Part shown: positions 51,561-58,324 of the stretch, one piece after another
How positions within the stretch are numbered: position 1 is the stretch's first letter
How the letters are laid out: every line of letters starts with the position of its first letter
Assembly: GCA_035699745.1 (NCBI GenBank)
Contig: DASSPH010000107.1
Coordinates: 1-64,000 of the forward strand
Origin: Vicinamibacterales bacterium
GTDB lineage: Bacteria > Acidobacteriota > Vicinamibacteria > Vicinamibacterales > 2-12-FULL-66-21
DNA length: 64,000 nucleotides
Direction: 5' to 3'
The notes under the pieces: model-generated
Told to the model about the DNA's origin: nothing
The model's input: the letters and a program-made list of their open reading frames with translations, nothing else
Databases searched by the model: none
Program-made: the position numbers and the translations under genes

Positions 51561-52588
51561 GCCCCGCCTCCCTGCGGCTCGTTCGACACCGCGATCAGCC
51601 GTTCGAGCGCCGCGGCGGCGCGGCCGCTGTCGATCGCCTCCGCCGCGACCGCCAGTCCCTCGGGAATGGTCGCCGCCCTGCCGGCAATGAGCAGCGAGGC
51701 GGCGGCGTTCAGCAACACGATGTCGCGCGGCGCACCGCGCCGGCCGGACAGCACCGCACGCGCGATCGCGGCGTTGTCCCGCGCATCGCCGCCGCGCAGC
51801 TCCGCCGCCGGCGACTTCGAGAGGCCCACGTCCGCCGGATGCAGATAGAACGTGTTGACCGCGCCGTCGCGGCATTCCGACACCTTCGTGTACCCCGTCG
51901 TCGAGATCTCGTCCAGCCCGTCGGCGCCGTGCACGACCCACGCCCGTTCGGCGCCGAGCAGCGCCAGCGAGCGCGCCACCAGCTCGGTCAGCTCCGGCCG
52001 CGGCACCCCGACCAGCTGCCGCGACGCGCCGGCAGGATTGGTCAGCGGGCCAAGGAGGTTGAACGCCGTCCGCACGCCCAGTTCCTTGCGGGTCGGCGCC
52101 GCGTGCCGCATCGACGGATGGAACACCTGCGCGAAGAAGAAGGCAATGCCCGCCTCCTCCAGGCAGCGCTCGACGACGGGTGCGGGGGCGGCGACGTTGA
52201 CGCCGAGCTCTTCGAACAGGTCGGCGCTGCCGCAGCGGCTCGAGGCGCTGCGGTTGCCGTGCTTGGCGATGCGCACGCCGCAGGCCGCGAGCACCAGCGC
52301 CGCGACGGTCGAAACGTTGAACGTGTGCGCGCCGTCGCCGCCGGTGCCGCAGGTGTCGAACACCGGCGCGTAGGTGCGGCTCAGTTTCGTGGCGCGCGCC
52401 CTCATCGTCCGCGCCAGGCCCACGATTTCGTCCGGCCGCTCCCCTTTCATCGCCAGGCCGACCAGGAACCCGGCGATCTGCGACGGCTGCGCCCGCCCGT
52501 CCATGATCGTTTCCATGGCGGCGGCCGCCTCGTCCGCCGACAGGTCGACGCGGCGCTGCAGCTTGTCGATGAGCGCGGGGAACGTCAT
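51557..52588 (-). CDS. trpD: Anthranilate phosphoribosyltransferase
   Basis: A 343-residue enzyme that joins anthranilate and PRPP. The signature is FDTCGTGGDGAHTFNVSTVAALVLAACGVRIAKHGNRSASSRCGSADLFEELG. It overlaps trpG by 4 bp. Confidence 0.95.
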   Translation of the reverse strand: MTFPALIDKLQRRVDLSADEAAAAMETIMDGRAQPSQIAGFLVGLAMKGERPDEIVGLARTMRARATKLSRTYAPVFDTCGTGGDGAHTFNVSTVAALVLAACGVRIAKHGNRSASSRCGSADLFEELGVNVAAPAPVVERCLEEAGIAFFFAQVFHPSMRHAAPTRKELGVRTAFNLLGPLTNPAGASRQLVGVPRPELTELVARSLALLGAERAWVVHGADGLDEISTTGYTKVSECRDGAVNTFYLHPADVGLSKSPAAELRGGDARDNAAIARAVLSGRRGAPRDIVLLNAAASLLIAGRAATIPEGLAVAAEAIDSGRAAAALERLIAVSNEPQGGGA

Positions 52589-53154
52589 CCCCGCGTCTCC
52601 AGGAAGTTGCGGAGGATCTTCCGTCCTTCGCCGGTGAGCACCGATTCAGGGTGGAACTGCACGCCGTGCACCGGCCACTCGCGGTGGCGCAGCCCCATGA
52701 TGATCCCGTCGTCCGTCCGTGCCGAAATCTGCAGGACCGGCGGCGGCGGATCGGCGACGATGAGCGAATGGTAGCGCCCGGCGACGAACGGCTGCGAGAC
52801 GCCGGCGAAGACGCCGGTGCCGTCGTGCTGCACCGACGAGACCTTGCCGTGCATGAGCACCGGCGCGCGGATCACCTCGCCGCCGAAGGCATAGCCGATT
52901 CCCTGATGCCCCAGGCAGACGCCGAGCACCGGCACGCGGCTGCCGAGCACGCGGATGACCTCGACGCTGATGCCGGCGTCCTCGGGACGGCCGGGACCGG
53001 GCGAGATGACGATGCGGTCCGGCTGCATCGCTTCGACCTCGCCGAGCGAGATCTGGTTGTTGCGGCGCACGTCCGGCGCATGCCCGAACTCGCCGAGGTA
53101 CTGGGCGAGGTTATAGGTGAACGAATCGTAATTATCCAGGAGCAGGACCTTCAC
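52585..53154 (-). CDS. trpG: Anthranilate synthase glutamine amidotransferase subunit
   Basis: A 189-residue class I amidotransferase. VLLLDNYDSFTYNLAQYLGE leads to IVISPGPGRPEDAG and the nucleophile Cys in VPVLGVCLGHQGIGYAFGG, with His/Glu in GVQFHPESVLTGEG. It may also serve folate synthesis as PabA. It overlaps trpE by 4 bp. Confidence 0.95.
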   Translation of the reverse strand: MKVLLLDNYDSFTYNLAQYLGEFGHAPDVRRNNQISLGEVEAMQPDRIVISPGPGRPEDAGISVEVIRVLGSRVPVLGVCLGHQGIGYAFGGEVIRAPVLMHGKVSSVQHDGTGVFAGVSQPFVAGRYHSLIVADPPPPVLQISARTDDGIIMGLRHREWPVHGVQFHPESVLTGEGRKILRNFLETRG

Positions 53155-54662
53155 AGCTCGGTCTCCGCCATCTCGATGGCCTGCAGCAGCGCGCGCGCCT
53201 TGTCGCACGTCTCTTCGTATTCCGCCGCAGGGTTCGAGTCGGCGACGATGCCGGCGCCGGCCTGCACGCGGGCGACGCCGTCGCGCAGGCTGATCGTGCG
53301 GATGGCGATGCAGAAGTCCAGGTTGCCGGCGAAGTCGATGTAGCCGACCGCTCCCGCGTAGAGATCGCGGCGGGTCGGCTCGAGCTCCGAGAGGATCTCC
53401 ATCGCGCGGATTTTCGGCGCGCCCGACACCGTTCCCGCCGGGAAGCACGACACGAGGGCGTCGAGGTGGTCGCGGTCGTCCGAGAGCCGCCCTTCGACCG
53501 TCGACACCAGGTGCATGACGTGCGAGTAGCGCTCGAGCCCCATGTACTGCGGCACCTTGACGGTGCCGAACTCGCAGACGCGGCCGAGATCGTTGCGGCC
53601 GAGATCGACGAGCATCACGTGCTCGGCGCGCTCCTTCTCGTTGCGCTTCAGTTCGTCGGCGAGCCGGAGGTCTTCTTCTTCGTTGCGGCCGCGCGGACGG
53701 GTTCCGGCGATCGGATGCGTTTCGACATGCTGCCCTTCCACCCGCACCAGCATCTCCGGCGAGGATCCGACGATGGCGGACTTGCCCATGCGGATGAAAT
53801 ACATGTAAGGGGACGGGTTGACGTGGCGGAGCGCGCGGTAGACCGTCAGCGGTTCGGCTTCGACTCTGGCTTCGAAGCGGTGCGACAGCACCGCCTGGTA
53901 GATGTCTCCCGCGGCGATGCGTTCCTTGATGGCGCGCACGCCCGCCTCATAGGTTTCGCGCGTCTGGTTCGACGCCACTGCCGGCGCCTTGCGGCGCCCC
54001 GGCTCGGAATGCGAGAGACCTCGCTCGAGCTCCCGCTCGAGGAACTGGATCTTGGCGCAGGCGAACTGATACAGCGCGGCGAGATCCTCGTCGGCGGTGA
54101 CGCGGGCGTTGGCAATGATCAGGATGCGGTGCTTGACGTGATCGAAGGCCAGCACCGTATCGAACAGCATGAACCCGGCATCGTCGGCCTGATCGTTCCC
54201 GTCGCGTGGAGCGGCGGAGCTCGTGCGCCAGGCCGCGCGATCCCATGCCGAGGCGAGCGCCGGCTCGAACGTCACCGACGCGTCGTAGCCGATGAAGCCG
54301 ACGGCGCCGCCGGTGAACCGCGGCAGCCCTTGCACGAAGGGCGCGCGGAACTCGGCCATCAGGCGGCGCAGCACCGGCACGAACGGCTCGTCCGATTCGG
54401 TCGTCACGCCGGAGCGATCGACGATCGTCCGTCCGCCGCGCGCGCGCAGCACGAGGAACGGGTCCTTGCCGAGGAACGAGTAGCGCGCGACCTGCTCCCC
54501 GCCTTCCACGCTCTCGAACAGGAACGCGTAGTCGGAGTGCTCGGCAATCTTCAGGAAGGCGGACACCGGCGTCAGCAGATCCGCCATGATCTCCTTGACC
54601 ACCGGCACGAACGTGCCGCGCCGCGCCAGCTCTTTGAACTCGTCGAACGTCGTCTGTTTCAT
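53151..54662 (-). CDS. trpE: Anthranilate synthase component I
   Basis: A 503-residue chorismate-utilising enzyme. An N-terminal regulatory region (FVPVVKEIMADLLTPVSAFLKIAEHSDYAFLFESVEGGEQVARYSFLG, with the Trp-feedback LLTPVSAF-type motif) precedes the catalytic domain with IKERIAAGDIYQAVLSHRF, RNPSPYMYFIRMG-like VNPSPYMYFIRMG, HPIAGTRPRG and CFPAGTVSGAPKIRAMEI. The ATG 54662 is used; the upstream 67-bp gap to aroDE is filled by microrepeat. Confidence 0.95.
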   Translation of the reverse strand: MKQTTFDEFKELARRGTFVPVVKEIMADLLTPVSAFLKIAEHSDYAFLFESVEGGEQVARYSFLGKDPFLVLRARGGRTIVDRSGVTTESDEPFVPVLRRLMAEFRAPFVQGLPRFTGGAVGFIGYDASVTFEPALASAWDRAAWRTSSAAPRDGNDQADDAGFMLFDTVLAFDHVKHRILIIANARVTADEDLAALYQFACAKIQFLERELERGLSHSEPGRRKAPAVASNQTRETYEAGVRAIKERIAAGDIYQAVLSHRFEARVEAEPLTVYRALRHVNPSPYMYFIRMGKSAIVGSSPEMLVRVEGQHVETHPIAGTRPRGRNEEEDLRLADELKRNEKERAEHVMLVDLGRNDLGRVCEFGTVKVPQYMGLERYSHVMHLVSTVEGRLSDDRDHLDALVSCFPAGTVSGAPKIRAMEILSELEPTRRDLYAGAVGYIDFAGNLDFCIAIRTISLRDGVARVQAGAGIVADSNPAAEYEETCDKARALLQAIEMAETEL

Positions 54663-54686
54663 GCCGCTGATCTCTCGCCACCGACG

Positions 54687-54733
54687 CCACGGATTACACG
54701 GATTACACGGACCACACCGAGCACACGGATCAT
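54687..54733. repeat. CACGGATTA microrepeat in the aroDE-trpE gap
   Basis: CACGGATTACACGGATTACA continues as CGGACCACACCGAGCACACGGAT, a degenerate ACACGG repeat filling the only sizeable gap within the trp part of the operon. It makes no obvious hairpin or terminator. Confidence 0.7.
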
Positions 54734-56178
54734 GTCGAGCGCGCCTTGATTGCGCTCGCCACGGCATCCTCGAACAGGCCCGCGGGCGGGCGCTGGCCGG
54801 TCCAGATTTCGAACTGCCGTTCGGCCTGCGCGACGAGCATGGCGAGGCCGCCGATCACGGTGCAGCCGCCCGCGGCCGCGGCGGCCATCAACTCCGTCGG
54901 ATCGGGGTCGTACACGAGGTCGTAGACCAGCGTGCCGTCGAACGGACCGGTGTACGGCGTACCGGGGACGCCGCGGCTGCCGACCGGCGTCGCGTTGACG
55001 AGCACGTCCCACGAGCCGGACGGCGGGGGCCAATCCAAGGACGCGGCGCCGATCGCACCGGCCACCGTGGCGGCGGCCTCGGGACGCCGTGCGGCGATCG
55101 CGACGGAGGCGCCTTCCCGACGGAGCGCGAGGCCGACGCCGCGCGCCGCGCCGCCGGCGCCGAGGATCACCGTCCGCAGTCCGCGCAGCGTCGGGACGCG
55201 CGCGCGCAGCGGCTCCAGGAAGCCGTCGGCGTCGGTGTTGCTCCCGACCCACTTCGCCTGGCCGGGCCGCGCCGCACCGCCGTCGCGCACGGCGATCGTG
55301 TTCACTGCCCCGGCGGCGGCCGCGGCGGGCGCGACGTCGTCGAGCAGCGGCATCACGTCCCGTTTGTAGGGAATGGTCACGCTCGCGCCGCGCAGCCCGA
55401 TCGCACCGCCGAATTCGCGGAGCCCCTCGAGATCGCGGGTGTCGAGCGGCACGTACGCGGCGTTGAGACCCAGCGCGGCGAATCCGGCGTTGTGCATCGC
55501 CGGCGACAGCGATCCCGTCACCGGGCGGCCGATGACCATGTAGACCGCGGCGTCGCGCCGGATCCGGCGGAAGCGGAACTCGTGCTGCAGCCGGGCGGCG
55601 GTAATCTGCCCCGGCGCGATCGCCGGACCGGCGTAGGTCCAGCGCGAGCCGAAACGGTCGGCGAGCACACGCGTCGCCAGTCCCGCCGCGCCCATCCCGA
55701 TCACGATCGACGAGCCGTCGCCGTTGGCCGCGTCCAGCAGGGCGTGAAGCTCTGACGGCCGTTCGGTGGTGACGGCAAGCTTCGCGATCTCGCCGCCTTT
55801 GCCGCGCAGTCGCGCCAGGATTCCGCGGACGTCGTGCGGCGTGCCGGAGAAGTCGTGGCGCGACACGATCACGCCGCGGCCGCCGCGCGCCCGAATCAGG
55901 GGATCGACGTCGGCATCCCACTCGACGTCGATGAACTCGGCGCCAAGCTCGTGCGCCCGGTGCAGGATTCCGAGCCGCTCGTCCTCGCTGCCGTCGAACA
56001 TGCCGCCCTCGCGCAGCGGACGGCAGGTCACGATCGCCGGCTTGATCCGTCCCGCGAGGGCGGCGTCCGGATCCGGCCGGAGCATCGCGTCGAGGCGCAG
56101 CTCCACCAGATCGGCGTCCGGCTCGGCAGCCTGACGCGCCGCCCGGATGGCGGCGGCATCCCTTCCCACGACGGTCAC
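54730..56178 (-). CDS. aroDE: Bifunctional 3-dehydroquinate dehydratase / shikimate dehydrogenase
   Basis: About 482 residues, a fusion of type I DHQ dehydratase (residues about 1-210: DLVELRLDAM, PAIVTCRPLREGGMF, FIDVEWDADVDPLI, VIVSRHDFSGTP with the catalytic His and EIAKLAVTTERPSE with the Schiff-base Lys) and shikimate dehydrogenase (residues about 215-480: VIGRPVTGSLSPAMHNAGFAALG, SVTIPYKRDVMPLLDD with catalytic Lys, NTDADGFLEPL, and VILGAGGAARGVGLAL). It covers two successive shikimate steps. The start is uncertain: AGGAGG lies at 56198-56203 but no ATG follows; GTG 56178, ATT 56184 or TTG 56220 (inside the U tract of the attenuator) are candidates. It is the first structural gene after the attenuator. 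Confidence 0.92.
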   Translation of the reverse strand: MTVVGRDAAAIRAARQAAEPDADLVELRLDAMLRPDPDAALAGRIKPAIVTCRPLREGGMFDGSEDERLGILHRAHELGAEFIDVEWDADVDPLIRARGGRGVIVSRHDFSGTPHDVRGILARLRGKGGEIAKLAVTTERPSELHALLDAANGDGSSIVIGMGAAGLATRVLADRFGSRWTYAGPAIAPGQITAARLQHEFRFRRIRRDAAVYMVIGRPVTGSLSPAMHNAGFAALGLNAAYVPLDTRDLEGLREFGGAIGLRGASVTIPYKRDVMPLLDDVAPAAAAAGAVNTIAVRDGGAARPGQAKWVGSNTDADGFLEPLRARVPTLRGLRTVILGAGGAARGVGLALRREGASVAIAARRPEAAATVAGAIGAASLDWPPPSGSWDVLVNATPVGSRGVPGTPYTGPFDGTLVYDLVYDPDPTELMAAAAAGGCTVIGGLAMLVAQAERQFEIWTGQRPPAGLFEDAVASAIKARST

Positions 56179-56218
56179 GCAAATCTGAGCCGTAGATCCT
56201 CCTGAACCCGCAGACCCC

Positions 56219-56259
56219 AAAAAGAAAAGCCCCCTCAATCGCGATGACTGAGGGGGCTT
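56219..56259 (-). terminator. Attenuator terminator of the aromatic supraoperon
   Basis: On the reverse strand an 11-bp perfect stem AAGCCCCCTCA/TGAGGGGGCTT (arms 56259-56249 and 56237-56227, 11-nt loop) is followed by TTTTCTTTTT. This is a textbook intrinsic terminator placed between the leader peptide ORF and aroDE. Confidence 0.9.
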
Positions 56260-56306
56260 CCGGAACTCGGTGCGTTTCGAACGCGCGCTAGCGCTTCCCC
56301 CTCGTC
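56246..56306 (-). promoter_or_regulatory. Candidate antiterminator pairing
   Basis: GAGGGGG within the leader ORF (56303-56297) is complementary to CCCCCTC in the 5' arm of the terminator (56256-56250). The pairing extends by GAC (56306-56304) with GTC (56248-56246) across one bulged A. It competes with the terminator stem. The G-rich segment begins 14 nt after the last Trp codon, so a ribosome stalled at the Trp codons would leave it free while one at the leader stop codon would mask it. Confidence 0.75.
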
Positions 56307-56380
56307 GCGTGGGCGTACCACCACCAATACGACGTAAACGTCGTCCGGCCGGCGGCGAGGAGCGCGTTATTGGTCAGCAC
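56288..56380 (-). CDS. trpL: Leader peptide of the aromatic/trp operon (attenuation)
   Basis: A 30-codon ORF, GTG 56380 to TAG 56288. An in-frame TAG at 56393-56395 prevents an earlier start. Its C-terminal half reads TFTSYWWWYAHATRGKR: Phe at codon 15, Tyr at 18, three consecutive TGG Trp codons at 19-21, Tyr at 22. Tandem Trp codons followed by an antiterminator and terminator are diagnostic of ribosome-mediated attenuation, known for trp in enterobacteria, rhizobia and Streptomyces. The flanking Phe and Tyr codons may let it sense the other aromatic products of this operon. A short hairpin (ACGACG/CGTCGT) precedes the Trp codons. Translation may be leaderless or use a weak site. Confidence 0.88.
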   Translation of the reverse strand: MLTNNALLAAGRTTFTSYWWWYAHATRGKR

Positions 56381-56389
56381 GCTGCGGAG

Positions 56390-56398
56390 AGCCTAACA
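56390..56398 (-). promoter_or_regulatory. Weak extended -10 candidate for the trpL-aroDE operon
   Basis: Reverse strand TG-T-TAGGCT (56398-56390) ends 9 nt before the trpL GTG. No good -35 is present. It is proposed because the region between the divergent genes is only about 80 bp long and this is the best -10 on that strand. Confidence 0.3.
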
Positions 56399-56438
56399 CA
56401 GAAGGCAGAGCCAAGTCCGTCCGGGCGGCGTCTAATCG

Positions 56439-56447
56439 TGCTATAAA
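56439..56447 (+). promoter_or_regulatory. Extended -10 promoter of the S55 peptidase gene
   Basis: TG-C-TATAAA lies 12 nt before the ATG 56460, leaving a leader of only about 6 nt. It is divergent from the trpL promoter region. Confidence 0.5.
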
Positions 56448-56459
56448 GGTTTGCATACC

Positions 56460-58307
56460 ATGAAGATCCGGGTTTTTGTACTGTCCGTCGCGCTGGCCGC
56501 GTTCGGGTGGGCGCGAGTGCCGGCAACCACATCCCTCATGCCGATCGAGGAGGTGAAGCCCGGAATGGTGGGCGTCGGCCGCACGATCTTCGAGGGATCC
56601 GAGATGCAGGACTTCAAGGTCCACATCCTCGGCGTGCTGAAGAACGTGCAGGCGCCGCAGCGCAACCTGATCCTCGCCCGCCTCGAAGGGGGACCGCTCG
56701 CGCAGACCGGCGTCATCGCCGGCATGAGCGGCAGCCCCGTCTACGTCGACGGCCGCCTCGTCGGCGCCGTCTCGTACTCGATCGGCGCGTTTCCGAAAGA
56801 ACCGATCGCCGGCATCACGCCGATCGGCGAGATGATCGAGGCAACCGCCGACCCGTCGCCGCGCCGCACCGTTCCGGCGCAGGGGCGCATCGAACTGCCG
56901 GTCAGTCCCGAGCGGCTCGCGGCGTCGATTCGCGCCGCCTATGCCAACGTCGCCAGCTTCGCCGATCGCCCGGCCGACGTGCAGGTGTTCGGACTGCCGG
57001 CCCCGGCGGGCGCGCAGATGGGGGCGCTCCTCCGGCCGATCGCCACGCCGCTGGTGATGAGCGGCATGAACGGCGCGACGTCGGATCTCGTCACGTCCAT
57101 GTTCCGCGACGCCGGCTTCGCGCCGGTGCTGTCGGGCGGATTCTCGGGCGGGTCCGCGCCTGCGGCCGCCGCCGAACCGCTCCGTCCCGGCGATCCCGTC
57201 GGCGTCTCCCTGCTCCGCGGCGACGGCGAGATGGGCGCGACCGGCACCGTCACGCACGTCGACGGCACGCGCGTCTATGCGTTCGGCCATCCGTTCTTCA
57301 ACTTCGGTCCGACGGCGTTCCCGATGACGCGCGCCACCGTCTACACCTCTCTCCCCAGCCTGATGTCGTCGTTCAAGATCGCGACCCTGGGCGAGGTGAT
57401 CGGCACGGTGCAGCAGGATCGCGCCACGGCGATCGCCGGCGCGCTCGGCAGCGGCCCGGCGACGGTCCCGCTCACCGTCACGCTCGAATCCAGCCGCGGC
57501 ACCACGCGCACGTTCAAGTACGAGGCGGCCGTCGACCAGCTCTTCACGCCGCTCCTCACCTACGTCGCGCTGTTCAACACGCTCGGCAGCTACGAGCGGC
57601 AGTTCGGCGCCGCCACCGTCATGGTCAAGGGCAAGGCGTCGTTCGACAAGCACGCCGACCTCGCGTACGAGGACATCTTCACCGGCGACCAGCCGATTTC
57701 CGCCGCGTCCGCCTACGTCGCGGGTCCGATCACGATGCTGCTTGCGAACGATCTCGAGCCGCTGACGCTGAAGGGCGTGGAGCTGACGATCACCACTGCC
57801 GAGGAATCGCGCTCCGCGACGATCGAGCGCGTGTGGCTCGACGACGTGCGGCCGCGCGCCGGCCGGACGGTGCCCCTGAAAGTGCTCACCCGGAACTATC
57901 GCGGCGGCGAGCGGATCTCCACGATTCCGATCGAGATCCCGGCGAACGCCTCGGGGCAGCTGACGGTGATGGTCACCGACGGCAAGCAGCTCAATCAGAT
58001 CGAGCAGCGCGAGCTGCGGCGCAGCCTGCAGCCCCAGAGCGTGGCGCAGATGATCAAGGTCCTCAACTCGACGCACCGCAACAACCGTCTTTACGTGCGG
58101 CTGCTCACCGGCACGCCCGGCGCGGTGGTCAACGGCGAAGCGCTGCCCTCGCTCCCCCCGTCCGTGCTCGCCGTTCTCGAAGGGGATCGCAGCGGCGGCA
58201 ATTTCGCGCCGATCCGCAGCGCCGCGCTCGGCGAATGGGAACTGCCGATGGACTCCGCCATCGTCGGCACGCGCGTGCTGACGATCGATCTCGACAGCCG
58301 CAGATAG
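56460..58307 (+). CDS. Secreted SpoIVB-like (S55) serine peptidase domain protein
   Basis: A 615-residue protein with a signal peptide (MKIRVFVLSVALAAFGWARVPA). The S55 domain occupies about residues 30-330: EVKPGMVGVGRTIFEGSEMQDFKVHILGVLKN, GMSGSPVYVDGRLVGAVSYSIG (GMSGSP at 88-93, the serine nucleophile region) and TVTHVDGTRVYAFGHPFFNFGP with a candidate His. The C-terminal half is beta-rich. SpoIVB itself is a sporulation signalling protease; in this Gram-negative context the role is unknown. It is followed after 17 bp by a propeller protein on the same strand. Confidence 0.82.
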   Translation: MKIRVFVLSVALAAFGWARVPATTSLMPIEEVKPGMVGVGRTIFEGSEMQDFKVHILGVLKNVQAPQRNLILARLEGGPLAQTGVIAGMSGSPVYVDGRLVGAVSYSIGAFPKEPIAGITPIGEMIEATADPSPRRTVPAQGRIELPVSPERLAASIRAAYANVASFADRPADVQVFGLPAPAGAQMGALLRPIATPLVMSGMNGATSDLVTSMFRDAGFAPVLSGGFSGGSAPAAAAEPLRPGDPVGVSLLRGDGEMGATGTVTHVDGTRVYAFGHPFFNFGPTAFPMTRATVYTSLPSLMSSFKIATLGEVIGTVQQDRATAIAGALGSGPATVPLTVTLESSRGTTRTFKYEAAVDQLFTPLLTYVALFNTLGSYERQFGAATVMVKGKASFDKHADLAYEDIFTGDQPISAASAYVAGPITMLLANDLEPLTLKGVELTITTAEESRSATIERVWLDDVRPRAGRTVPLKVLTRNYRGGERISTIPIEIPANASGQLTVMVTDGKQLNQIEQRELRRSLQPQSVAQMIKVLNSTHRNNRLYVRLLTGTPGAVVNGEALPSLPPSVLAVLEGDRSGGNFAPIRSAALGEWELPMDSAIVGTRVLTIDLDSRR

Positions 58308-58324
58308 CCGCCACACAGCATCGC

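Noticed and set aside
56460-58307. S55 peptidase as evidence of sporulation
   Set aside because: No other sporulation genes are present, and FtsK/SpoIIIE here is the general translocase; the rest of the window is of Gram-negative type.
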